Shown here piece by piece: positions 16,172 to 22,981 of a stretch of DNA of 31,856 nucleotides (position 1 is its first letter; every line of letters begins with the position of its first letter). This DNA comes from DATAFF01 sp036265615. GTDB lineage: Bacteria; Pseudomonadota; Alphaproteobacteria; Rhizobiales; Aestuariivirgaceae. Where the stretch lies: NCBI GenBank assembly GCA_036265615.1, contig DATAOT010000182.1, positions 1 through 31,856 on the forward strand. Direction: 5' to 3'. Below the pieces are notes generated by a model. It made no database searches and was not told where the DNA came from. It was given only the letters and a program-made list of their open reading frames with translations. The position numbers were made by a program, and so were the translations under genes.

Positions 16172-17200
16172 ATGGCCCGTTCGCTCGGCCGCTTCAGACG
16201 CGAGGATGCCTATTACTGGCCGGGCTTCGTCGATGCGATGGCGCAGCTCCTGCTGGTCATCACCTTTCTGATGTCGGTGTTCATGATCACGCAGTTCCTG
16301 CTGTCGCGCGAGATCAGCGGCAGGGACACGGTGCTGTCGCGGCTCAAGGCGCAGATAGCCGAGCTGACGCAGCTGCTGGCGCTCGAGAAATCCACCAAGA
16401 CCGAGCTCGAGACGTCGCTGGCGGCGCTCACCGACGACCTGCAGACGGCGCGCGCCGACAACAGCAAGCTCAAGGGCATGGTCGACAGCTTCACCCTGAA
16501 GGAAAATACCGATAGCTCCGCCCTCACCGGATTGCGCGGCCAGCTCGATGCCGAACGCAAGATCTCGTCGGAGGCGATGGCCCGGATCGAGCTGCTCAAC
16601 CAGCAGATCGCGGCGCTGCGCCGGCAGATCGCGGCGCTCAACGAAGCGCTCGAAGCGGCGGAAGCGCGCGACCAGGATTCGAAGACGCAGATCGCCGATC
16701 TCGGGCGTCGGCTCAATGTCGCATTGGCCCAACGCGTCCAGGAGCTTGCCCGCTACCGCTCGGAGTTCTTCGGACGGCTGCGCCAGATCCTGTCGCAGCG
16801 CTCGGACATCCGGGTGGTCGGCGACCGCTTCGTGTTCCAGTCGGAGGTGCTGTTCCCCAAGGGCTCGGCCGAGATCAATCCGGCCGGGCGGCTCGAGCTC
16901 GACAAGCTGGCCTCGGCGATGAAGGAGCTTGAAACAGAGATTCCGCAGGACATCGCGTGGGTGCTCCGGGTCGATGGTCACACCGACACGGATCCGATCC
17001 AGACCTCGGCCTTCTCGTCAAACTGGGAGCTCTCCGCGGCACGCGCCATCGCCGTGGTCAAGGAACTCATCGCGCAAGGGGTTTCGCCCAAGCGGCTGGT
17101 CGCGGCAGGGTTCGGCGAGTATCAGCCGATCGAGCAGGGCGATACCGAAGAGATCAAGACGCGCAACCGCCGGATCGAGCTGAAGCTCACCGAGCGGTGA
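16172..17200 (+). CDS. MotB-like protein: single TM helix, long coiled coil, OmpA peptidoglycan-binding domain
   Basis: This 342-residue protein pairs with the upstream channel gene. A short basic cytoplasmic N terminus leads to one TM helix (about 20-44) carrying an aspartate at its entry (GFVDAMAQLLLVITF, D21), in the place of the proton-carrying aspartate of MotB/TolR/ExbD. A predicted coiled coil of about 150 residues (45-200) follows, much longer than in MotB. The OmpA/MotB-type domain spans about 215-342, with VDGHTDTDPI, WELSAARAIAVVKEL, VAAGFGEYQP and NRRIELKL. It would span the periplasm and anchor in peptidoglycan. The TGA stop abuts repeat copy 2. Confidence 0.88.
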   Translation: MARSLGRFRREDAYYWPGFVDAMAQLLLVITFLMSVFMITQFLLSREISGRDTVLSRLKAQIAELTQLLALEKSTKTELETSLAALTDDLQTARADNSKLKGMVDSFTLKENTDSSALTGLRGQLDAERKISSEAMARIELLNQQIAALRRQIAALNEALEAAEARDQDSKTQIADLGRRLNVALAQRVQELARYRSEFFGRLRQILSQRSDIRVVGDRFVFQSEVLFPKGSAEINPAGRLELDKLASAMKELETEIPQDIAWVLRVDGHTDTDPIQTSAFSSNWELSAARAIAVVKELIAQGVSPKRLVAAGFGEYQPIEQGDTEEIKTRNRRIELKLTER

Positions 17201-17267
17201 GGCAATAAGCAATAGGCAGTAGGCAGTAGGGAAGAGCACTGATCATTGCCTATTGCCTATTGCCTAC
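17201..17267. repeat. Heptamer hairpin repeat, copy 2
   Basis: Left arm: GGCAATA/GCAATAGGCAGTAGGCAGTA units. Right arm: ATTGCCT repeated three times. The core read on the minus strand is GATCAGTGCTCTTC. It fills the whole gap between the convergent motB-like stop (17198-17200) and the ABC transporter stop (17270-17272), and could fold as a bidirectional transcript-end hairpin. Confidence 0.9.
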
Positions 17268-17269
17268 GA

Positions 17270-19078
17270 CTACGCGGCCTGAAACTGCAGCCGGGCAAGG
17301 CGGCGATAGAGCCCGTCACCGCGCATCAGGAGGTCGTGGCTGCCCTCGGCGCTCAAGCGGCCATGGTCCAGCACCAGGATCCGGTCAGCATTGCGCACCG
17401 TCGCCAGGCGATGGGCGATGACCAGGGTGGTGCGACCGCGCATCAGCTTCTCCAGCGCTGCCTGCACCAGGTGCTCGCTCTCGGCATCGAGGGCGCTCGT
17501 CGCCTCGTCGAGCAGCAGCACCGGCGGGTCGCGCAGAAGCGCCCGGGCGATGGCAATGCGCTGGCGCTGGCCACCCGAGAGCGTGATGCCGCGCTCGCCG
17601 GTCGTGGTGGCGAAGCCCTGCGGCAGGCGCTCGGCGAATTCGGCGACGCGGGCCGCTGCTGCCGCCGCCAGCACCTCCTGCTCGGCGGCATCGGGCCGCG
17701 CAAAACGGATGTTGTCGAGGATGGTCGCCGAAAACAGCTGCACGTCCTGAGGAACGAGCGCGAGGCGCGAGCGGATATCGGCGGGACGGGCGCTCCTGAC
17801 ATCGACGTCGTCGAGCATGACGGCGCCCTGATCGACATCATAGAAGCGCAGCAACAGGTTGAAGATCGTGGTCTTGCCGGCGCCAGAGGGGCCGACGATG
17901 GCCACCCGCTCGCCCGGCTCGACGGCGAAGGAGAGACCGTTCAAGGCCGAATGGCCCGGGCGGCTCGGATAGGAAAAATGAACATCGCGGAACGCGACGG
18001 CGCCGAGCGGCGAGGTGGGCAGCGGCTGCGGGTTGGCCGGGGTGCGGATCGCGGGCTCGGTGGCCGTCAGCTCCAGCAGGCGCTCGGCGGCTCCGGCCGA
18101 CAGCTGCACCTCGCCCCAGACTTCCGACAGCGAGCCGAGGGACGAGGCGGCGAGCGCCGCATAGATGACGAACTGGCCGAGCGTGCCGCCGGTCAGCCGA
18201 CCGACCAGCACATCCTGGGCGCCGAGCCAGAGAATGCCCACCACCGCACCCGAAGCGATGAAGATGATCGCGCCGGTCAGAAGAGCGCGCGAGAAGGTGC
18301 GGCCGCGGGCCGCCACGAAGGCTCGCTCCGTGGCATCGGCAAACTGGCGGCGGAAGCGGGACTCCTGGCAGGCGGCCTGCACCGCCTGGATGTTGGAGAG
18401 CGATTCCTGGGCGAGGGCTGCCGAGCCGGCAAGCGCGTCCTGAGCCTCACGCGACAGCCGCCGCACCTCGCGGCCGAACAGGACGAGCGGCAGCACGATC
18501 AGCGGGATGGCAAGAAGAACGAGGCCCGACAGGCGCAGGCTCGTCACCATCATCATGGCGATGGCGCCGATCAGCATCAGCGAATTGCGCAGCGCGACCG
18601 AGGCGGAGGAGGAGAACATCGACTTGATCTGCACCGTGTCGGCGGTGAGCCGCGACATGACCTCGCCGGTCATGGCGGTATCGTAGAAGCCGGGGCTGAG
18701 ATCGAGCAGATGGGCAAAGACCTTGTCGCGCAGATCGGCGACGGCGCGCTCGCCGAGCCAGCTCACGAAATAGAAGCGCGAGGCGCTCGCCGCCGCCAGC
18801 ACCGCGACGACCAGCAGCATCACCGCGAAATATTGATTGATGAAGCCGGGATGAGCATTGGAAAAACCGTGATCGATGATGCGGCGCACCGCCACCGGAA
18901 CCACCAGGGTCGCTGCGGTCGCGACGACCAGCGAGACCAGCGCCAGCGCCAGACGGCTTCGGTAGCGGCAGACGAGCGGCAGGAGCGCCGCCAGTGGCTT
19001 GAGATCGCGGGAAGTCGGGCGGCCAGCGGCGGCACGCCGGCCGAAACCTCCCGACATGCTTCGGAATCGCCCGGTCAT
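17270..19078 (-). CDS. MsbA-like ABC exporter (fused TM and ATPase domains)
   Basis: This 602-residue half-transporter has an N-terminal six-helix membrane domain (about 35-315) and a C-terminal nucleotide-binding domain (about 365-600). ATPase motifs: Walker A GPSGAGKTT, Q-loop LVPQDVQLFS, signature LSGGQRQRIAIARAL, Walker B VLLLDEATSALD and switch histidine in VIAHRLATV. It should work as a homodimer, exporting a lipid, glycolipid or hydrophobic compound; the substrate cannot be read from sequence, and family annotation is usually ABC transporter transmembrane/MsbA-related. The ATG at 19078 has AAAGGA upstream. It diverges from rpmE over 105 bp and converges on the stator pair across repeat copy 2. 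Confidence 0.95.
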   Translation of the reverse strand: MTGRFRSMSGGFGRRAAAGRPTSRDLKPLAALLPLVCRYRSRLALALVSLVVATAATLVVPVAVRRIIDHGFSNAHPGFINQYFAVMLLVVAVLAAASASRFYFVSWLGERAVADLRDKVFAHLLDLSPGFYDTAMTGEVMSRLTADTVQIKSMFSSSASVALRNSLMLIGAIAMMMVTSLRLSGLVLLAIPLIVLPLVLFGREVRRLSREAQDALAGSAALAQESLSNIQAVQAACQESRFRRQFADATERAFVAARGRTFSRALLTGAIIFIASGAVVGILWLGAQDVLVGRLTGGTLGQFVIYAALAASSLGSLSEVWGEVQLSAGAAERLLELTATEPAIRTPANPQPLPTSPLGAVAFRDVHFSYPSRPGHSALNGLSFAVEPGERVAIVGPSGAGKTTIFNLLLRFYDVDQGAVMLDDVDVRSARPADIRSRLALVPQDVQLFSATILDNIRFARPDAAEQEVLAAAAAARVAEFAERLPQGFATTTGERGITLSGGQRQRIAIARALLRDPPVLLLDEATSALDAESEHLVQAALEKLMRGRTTLVIAHRLATVRNADRILVLDHGRLSAEGSHDLLMRGDGLYRRLARLQFQAA

Positions 19079-19116
19079 GAGCGTCCTTTACCGCCGAAGC
19101 CCCGAGGCGCCAAGTC

Positions 19117-19145
19117 TTGCACCGGCCCGAACCCTCGGCTATAGA
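19117..19145 (+). promoter_or_regulatory. Predicted sigma70 promoter of rpmE
   Basis: TTGCAC (19117-19122), 17-nt spacer, TATAGA (19140-19145). Transcription would begin near 19152, about 30 nt before the rpmE ATG. Confidence 0.6.
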
Positions 19146-19183
19146 GCCGCATCCCGAAATGCTGCAGCCGCTGCGGAGCCGCC

Positions 19184-19414
19184 ATGAAAGGCAACATCCA
19201 TCCCGATTATCACACCATCAAGGTGGTGATGACCGACGGAACCACCTTCGAGACCCGTTCGACCTGGGGCAAGGCCGGCGACACGCTCCATCTCGACATC
19301 GATTCCAAGTCGCATCCGGCATGGACCGGCGGCCACCAGCAGCTCGTCGACCGGGGCGGGCGGCTCGGCAAGTTCAACAGGAAGTTCGGATTTCTCGACA
19401 AGAGCAAGGGCTAA
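19184..19414 (+). CDS. rpmE: 50S ribosomal protein L31
   Basis: This 76-residue L31 begins MKGNIHPDYHTIKVVMTDGT and ends FNRKFGFLDKSKG, both typical. It has no cysteine at all, so it is the zinc-free (C-minus) form with the type A overall layout rather than the zinc-ribbon form. HPAWTG near residue 44 is the conserved central motif. L31 bridges the large subunit and the 30S head. It has its own promoter and ends 16 bp before the convergent rcdA stop; no obvious terminator lies in that gap. Confidence 0.97.
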   Translation: MKGNIHPDYHTIKVVMTDGTTFETRSTWGKAGDTLHLDIDSKSHPAWTGGHQQLVDRGGRLGKFNRKFGFLDKSKG

Positions 19415-19430
19415 GCAGAACAACCCCCGA

Positions 19431-19958
19431 TCACCGGGTCTGGGCGAAAACGCGCTGCAGCCGGTCGACCTGGCTGGCGACCGGGTTGGCAGGCTCGGTC
19501 GGCGGCGTGCGACCGTCAACGATCAGGCGGTCGAGGCGCAGGATGCGGAAGTGAAGCTGCAGGCTGCGCTGAACCAGGGCCTGAAGCGCGCCTGGCAGCT
19601 GATCGCTGCCGCTCAACGGCGCGCCGGCGCCGATCTCGCCGAGATTGATGCGCCGCTTCTCGGCGGCTGCCGCCTCGTCGGTCAGCTCGCCCTGGCCCAC
19701 CGCCCGCTGCAGCAGCAACCATGAGGCAAGCTGCATCAACCGCGTGGTCAGGCGCATGCTCTCGGTGGCATAGGCAATGGCACCATGGCGGTCGAGGGAG
19801 CGGGCGTCCTGGCGGCCCGGCCCGTCGAGATAGTTCGCCGTCTCCTCGACGAGGCCCATGCCTTCGCGGAAGACCTTGTGAAATTGCGACGACGCGGTAA
19901 AGCGTGCCAGAAAATTCACGGGCCGCCCCACTGCCGACCCCTGCCCCACCTCTGTCAT
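19431..19958 (-). CDS. rcdA: RcdA-like DUF1465 protein (regulator of CtrA degradation)
   Basis: This 175-residue protein is a three-helix-bundle DUF1465 member. Conserved blocks include VNFLARFTASSQFHKVFREGMGLVEETANYLDGPGR (about 14-49) and YATESMRLTTRLMQLASWLLLQRAV (about 63-87). In Caulobacter RcdA is an adaptor that, with CpdR and PopA, hands the cell-cycle regulator CtrA and other substrates to ClpXP. Whether it does so here is inferred. A disordered C-terminal tail as in Caulobacter is present but short. It sits downstream of a probable small RNA and a candidate CtrA-type box, and its own leader contains interleaved inverted repeats at 19991-20037. Confidence 0.88.
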   Translation of the reverse strand: MTEVGQGSAVGRPVNFLARFTASSQFHKVFREGMGLVEETANYLDGPGRQDARSLDRHGAIAYATESMRLTTRLMQLASWLLLQRAVGQGELTDEAAAAEKRRINLGEIGAGAPLSGSDQLPGALQALVQRSLQLHFRILRLDRLIVDGRTPPTEPANPVASQVDRLQRVFAQTR

Positions 19959-20008
19959 ACGCTACCTCTCACCCCAGGCCGTGTGCCGACCCTCTGTCGT
20001 TGACCGTC

Positions 20009-20037
20009 ATGATGAACAGAGGCTCAACCGCGGTCAA
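20009..20037 (-). promoter_or_regulatory. Possible rcdA promoter within interleaved inverted repeats
   Basis: Minus strand: TTGACC (20037-20032), 17-nt spacer, CATCAT (20014-20009). The -35 match is good and the -10 poor. The same region contains TTGACCG/CGGTCAA (20031-20037 with 20000-20006) and CCTCTGT/ACAGAGG (20016-20022 with 19991-19997), which could be operators or RNA stems. Confidence 0.3.
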
Positions 20038-20085
20038 TATGACACGTGTGCCCGGTTCGATGGGCCGCATTGCAAGAAGATTGCC

Positions 20086-20115
20086 AAAAAAAGAGAGCCG
20101 CGCTGTTGCGGCTCT
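20086..20115 (-). terminator. Rho-independent terminator
   Basis: On the minus strand, AGAGCCGC (20115-20108), loop AACAGC, GCGGCTCT (20101-20094), then C and seven T residues (20092-20086). The T run exists only on this strand. It would end the sRNA and any read-through from the DUF1192 gene before rcdA. Confidence 0.88.
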
Positions 20116-20184
20116 GGAGTCTAACAGGGAGGCGTCAAACAGAGTGGACAGGAGCCACTCGCGAATCCAGACGACTGGATACGG
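20086..20184 (-). ncRNA. Probable small regulatory RNA with two anti-Shine-Dalgarno hairpin loops
   Basis: Read on the minus strand between the DUF1192 stop and rcdA, the sequence folds into three consecutive perfect or near-perfect hairpins. Hairpin 1 (20160-20142) is GAGUGG/CCACUC with loop CUCCUGU. Hairpin 2 (20140-20119) is GUUUGAC/GUUAGAC (two G-U pairs) with loop GCCUCCCU. Hairpin 3 is a classic Rho-independent terminator. Both loops present CUCC(U/C), complementary to Shine-Dalgarno sequences. This architecture resembles rhizobial alpha-r14 (NfeR1-type) sRNAs; homology was not tested. A 6-bp AUCCAG/CUGGAU hairpin may also form near the 5' end. The start is estimated from a possible -10 ATAATT at 20196-20191. 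No convincing reading frame exists inside. Confidence 0.6.
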
Positions 20185-20221
20185 TTACCAAATTATTCGT
20201 TAGTGCTTACCAAATGGTTAA
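20185..20221 (-). promoter_or_regulatory. Candidate CtrA-type box and 22-bp-spaced direct repeat in front of the sRNA
   Basis: Minus strand: TTAACCATTTGGTAA (20221-20207) fits TTAA-N7-TTAA, the CtrA consensus, with one mismatch in the second half, and contains TTAACCAT. ATTTGGTAA is repeated exactly 22 bp downstream (20215-20207 and 20193-20185), two helical turns apart. A possible -10, ATAATT, lies between at 20196-20191. Confidence 0.4.
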
Positions 20222-20236
20222 CGCGACTTATCGAGG

Positions 20237-20425
20237 TCACAGTTTGAACACGGAATCGGCCGCCGAGCGGCTGGCGCGTTTCGTCGAGATCGTCGCCTCG
20301 AGGCGCAGGATCTCCTGGCGCAGGATGCCGATGCGCCATTCGAGCTCCTCGACGGAAAGAAGGGCGAGGTCGTCTCCGATCGGGACTTCCGGCTTCCTCA
20401 CCGGCCTGTCGTCGTCGCGCTCCAT
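20237..20425 (-). CDS. DUF1192 small protein
   Basis: This 62-residue acidic/charged protein has the core LSVEELEWRIGILRQEILRLEATI, predicted as one amphipathic helix or coiled coil, which is the DUF1192 signature. DUF1192 proteins are common in Hyphomicrobiales; function unknown. An ATG at 20437 would add four residues, but the ATG at 20425 has GAGG six nt upstream and is preferred. It diverges from the quinone oxidoreductase gene, and the candidate CtrA box begins 15 bp after its stop. Confidence 0.82.
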   Translation of the reverse strand: MERDDDRPVRKPEVPIGDDLALLSVEELEWRIGILRQEILRLEATISTKRASRSAADSVFKL

Positions 20426-20461
20426 CCCATGCCTCATGACTTCACTTCATCTTCGGTCTCA

Positions 20462-20491
20462 TTGCCAACACTGCGCCCGCCCGGCTACAGC
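20462..20491 (+). promoter_or_regulatory. Weak candidate promoter of the quinone oxidoreductase gene
   Basis: TTGCCA (20462-20467), 18-nt spacer, TACAGC (20486-20491), 50 nt before the ATG at 20542. The match is modest. Confidence 0.3.
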
Positions 20492-20541
20492 ATCAAGCCG
20501 ATTTCGCCCGAACATTCGCCACGACAAGGACCAGGACTGCA

Positions 20542-21543
20542 ATGACGAGCTCAATCCCAGAGACCATGACGGCGATCGCCATCACCCAGCCGGGCGGCCC
20601 GGACGTTCTCGTCCCGGCCGACCTGCCGGTGCCGACGCCCGGCGAACGCGAGATCCTGGTCCATGTCGAGGCCGCCGGCGTCAATCGTCCGGACGTGCTG
20701 CAGCGGCAGGGGGGCTATCCGCCCCCGCCCGGGGCCCCGGCGACGCCCGGCCTCGAGATCGCCGGCTGGGTTGCGATGGTCGGACCGGGCGTCAGGCGCT
20801 ACCATCCCGGCGACTGGGTCTGCGCTCTCGTCCCCGGCGGCGGCTATGCGGAATATTGCGTGGTCCATGAGGACAATGCATTGCCGGTTCCGCAGGGCCT
20901 GTCGGCGGTGGAAGCGGCCGGCATTCCCGAGACATTCTTCACCGTCTGGACCAATGTCTTCGGGCGCGGGCGGCTCAAGGCCGGCGAGGTGTTCCTGTGC
21001 CATGGCGGCTCTTCGGGGATCGGCACGACGGCGATACAGCTGGCGCGCGCCAAGGGGGCGCGGGTGTTCGCCACCGCCGGCTCGGCCGAGAAATGCCGGG
21101 CCTGCGAAACGCTCGGCGCCGAACGGGCGATCAACTACCGCGAGGAGGATTTCGTCGAGGTTGTCAAGCAGGCGACAAACGGCAAGGGCGCCGACGTCAT
21201 TCTCGACATGGTCGGCGGCAGCTACATTTCCCGCAACATTGCGGTGGCGGCACGCGACGGGCGCATCATCAACATCGCATTTCTCCAGGGCTCGCAGGCG
21301 GAAGTCGACTTCCTGCCGGTGATGCTGAAGCGGCTGACGCTCACCGGGTCGACGCTGCGCATTCGCAGCGTTGCCGAAAAAGCCGAGATCGCCCGGGCGC
21401 TCGAAGAGTGGATCTGGCCGCTGATCGAACGCGGCAGCATCAAGCCGGAGATCTACCGCACCTTCCCGATGCGCGAGGCCGCCGCTGCTCATGAACTCAT
21501 GGAGAGCAGCGCCCATATCGGCAAGATCGTGCTCACGACCTGA
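20542..21543 (+). CDS. NAD(P)H quinone oxidoreductase, zinc-free MDR family (PIG3-like)
   Basis: This 333-residue medium-chain reductase has the GroES-like N-terminal domain (about 15-125; HVEAAGVNRPDVLQRQGGYPPPPG is the PIG3/quinone reductase signature) and a Rossmann domain with GGSSGIGTTAIQLARAKGARVFATAGS (about 155-180). The structural and catalytic zinc cysteines of alcohol dehydrogenases are absent. It probably reduces quinones or enones with NADPH. AGGA lies upstream of the ATG. It is divergent from DUF1192 and followed by trcR, which has its own promoter. Confidence 0.93.
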   Translation: MTSSIPETMTAIAITQPGGPDVLVPADLPVPTPGEREILVHVEAAGVNRPDVLQRQGGYPPPPGAPATPGLEIAGWVAMVGPGVRRYHPGDWVCALVPGGGYAEYCVVHEDNALPVPQGLSAVEAAGIPETFFTVWTNVFGRGRLKAGEVFLCHGGSSGIGTTAIQLARAKGARVFATAGSAEKCRACETLGAERAINYREEDFVEVVKQATNGKGADVILDMVGGSYISRNIAVAARDGRIINIAFLQGSQAEVDFLPVMLKRLTLTGSTLRIRSVAEKAEIARALEEWIWPLIERGSIKPEIYRTFPMREAAAAHELMESSAHIGKIVLTT

Positions 21544-21570
21544 GCGGCCCGGACGCGCTCGGGAAAGCGA

Positions 21571-21599
21571 TTGAACCGCCGGCCGGCAGCGCCTATATC
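21571..21599 (+). promoter_or_regulatory. Predicted sigma70 promoter of trcR
   Basis: TTGAAC (21571-21576), 17-nt spacer, TATATC (21594-21599). It gives a leader of about 62 nt that contains a GAACC-TGA-GGTTC hairpin (21640-21652) ending just 2 nt before the AAGGAG ribosome site (21655-21660). Confidence 0.6.
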
Positions 21600-21667
21600 C
21601 CTAGGCCAATCCCTATTTCTGAAACACAGTAGCCATTCGGAACCTGAGGTTCTGAAGGAGTGCAAGC

Positions 21668-22381
21668 ATGTCCAACGCACCATTGATGCCCAAGGCGACC
21701 GCCGTGTGGCTGGTCGAGAACACCGGATTGAGCTTCCGGCAAATCGCCGATTTCTGCCACCTTCACGAGCTGGAAGTGAAAGGCATTGCCGATGGCGACG
21801 TGGCCCAGGGGATCAAGGGCCTCGACCCGGTGACGTCCGGCCAGCTCAATCGCGACGAGATCGCCAAGGGCGAGGCCGATCCCGGCTACCGGCTGAAGCT
21901 GCATGAGTCGAAAGTGTCGCTGCCGACACCGAAAAGCCGCCGCGGACCGCGCTATACGCCGGTGTCGCGGCGTCAGGACCGGCCGGACGCGATCGCCTGG
22001 CTGCTGCGCAACCATCCGGAGCTGCCGGATGCCGCCATCATGAAGCTCGTGGGCACCACCAAGCCGACCATCCAGTCGATCCGCGACCGCACCCATTGGA
22101 ACTCGGTCAACATCAAGCCGGTCGACCCGGTGACGCTCGGCCTGTGCTCGCAGCTCGAACTCGATCTGGCGGTGCGACGGGCGGCGCGGAAGTCGGGCAG
22201 CGCCACCGTGGAATCGGGCGCCACCAACACGCTGCTCCCCGCGGCCGAGGCGCTGCGCGAGCCCGAGCCGGCGGCGGCGCCGGAAAGCGAGGAGCGGGGC
22301 GGCAGCCAGCCAGCCTATGATCCAGAGTCGGTGTTTGCCCGACTGAAGCCATTGAAACCCGAGCAGGACGAGAACCAGTGA
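21668..22381 (+). CDS. trcR: TrcR-like DUF1013 cell-cycle transcriptional regulator
   Basis: This 237-residue protein is a DUF1013 member, a family now annotated as cell cycle transcriptional regulator TrcR in alphaproteobacteria. The N-terminal half contains PKATAVWLVENTGLSFRQIADFCHLHELEVKGIADGDV, a helix-turn-helix-like region conserved across the class. A second one, RPDAIAWLLRNHPELPDAAIMKLVGTTKPTIQSIRDRTHWN, is near 105-145. The C-terminal 60 residues are Ala/Pro/Glu-rich and likely disordered. The work known to me links it to RNA polymerase in Caulobacter. A strong AAGGAG ribosome site precedes the ATG. The stop overlaps the next gene's ATG by one base (TGATG). Confidence 0.9.
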   Translation: MSNAPLMPKATAVWLVENTGLSFRQIADFCHLHELEVKGIADGDVAQGIKGLDPVTSGQLNRDEIAKGEADPGYRLKLHESKVSLPTPKSRRGPRYTPVSRRQDRPDAIAWLLRNHPELPDAAIMKLVGTTKPTIQSIRDRTHWNSVNIKPVDPVTLGLCSQLELDLAVRRAARKSGSATVESGATNTLLPAAEALREPEPAAAPESEERGGSQPAYDPESVFARLKPLKPEQDENQ

Positions 22382-22980
22382 TGCGCATTCTCATCGTCGG
22401 TGCCGAGGGCACCATCGGACGGGCCGTGACGGCGGCACTGAGCGGCCGTCACGAGGTCATCAAGGCGGGGCGGAAGAGCGGCGACGTCCAGGTCGATATC
22501 GCCGATCGGCGCTCGATCGAGGCGCTCTACGCCAAGATCGGCAAGGTCGATGCGGTGGTCGCGGCCGCCGGTCATGTGCATTTCGGACCGCTTGCCGAGA
22601 TGACCCATGACCAGTTCATGTCGGGCCTTAACAACAAGCTGATGGGCCAGGTCGATCTGGTCCTCGCCGGCATTGCGCATGTCAACGACAATGGCTCCTT
22701 CACCCTGACCAGCGGCATTCTCGACCGCGACCCGATCCGCGCCGGCACCAATGCCGCTACGGTGAATGCAGCGCTCGGCGGCTTCGTCCTCGGCGCGGCG
22801 ATCGAGCTGCCCCGGGGCCTCAGGATCAATGTGGTCAGCCCGGCACTCCTCGATGAATCGGCGGAGAAGCTCGGCTCATGGTTCCCGGGACAGGAGACGG
22901 TGGCGGCGGCCCGGGTCGCCAAGGCCTATGTCAAGAGCGTCGAAGGCGCGATCACCGGCAAGGTGATCACGGTGGGATGA
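22381..22980 (+). CDS. Short SDR-fold protein lacking the usual catalytic residues
   Basis: This 199-residue protein has an intact Rossmann start (MRILIVGAEGTIGRAVTAAL, with GxxGxxG-like GAEGTIG) and AAAGHVHF in place of NNAG. In the position of the SDR catalytic Ser and Tyr-x-x-x-Lys it has LTSGILDRDPIRAGTNAATVNAALGGF: no Tyr and no Lys where expected. This matches the Lin1944-like SDR subgroup, for which missing active-site residues have been noted. Function unknown; it may bind a nucleotide without classical reduction. The ATG at 22381 (or GTG 22378) overlaps the trcR stop, so it is coupled to trcR. Confidence 0.85.
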   Translation: MRILIVGAEGTIGRAVTAALSGRHEVIKAGRKSGDVQVDIADRRSIEALYAKIGKVDAVVAAAGHVHFGPLAEMTHDQFMSGLNNKLMGQVDLVLAGIAHVNDNGSFTLTSGILDRDPIRAGTNAATVNAALGGFVLGAAIELPRGLRINVVSPALLDESAEKLGSWFPGQETVAAARVAKAYVKSVEGAITGKVITVG

Positions 22981-22981
22981 C

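Noticed and set aside
14870..16981. 703-codon open frame on the minus strand across the stator pair
   Set aside because: Antisense to two genes with conserved membrane and OmpA motifs; Arg/His/Leu-rich low-complexity product.
15065..17200. Zorya-type anti-phage system (ZorA-ZorB)
   Set aside because: The domain layout is similar, but no zorC, zorD or zorE gene is adjacent and the surroundings are core genes.
17246..19144. 632-codon open frame on the plus strand opposite the ABC exporter
   Set aside because: Shadow of a clear ABC transporter; composition rich in Gly, Arg, His and Gln with no domain.
20086..20115. Bidirectional terminator also serving plus-strand transcripts
   Set aside because: The T run is present only on the minus strand; the plus-strand hairpin is followed by GGAGTCTAAC.
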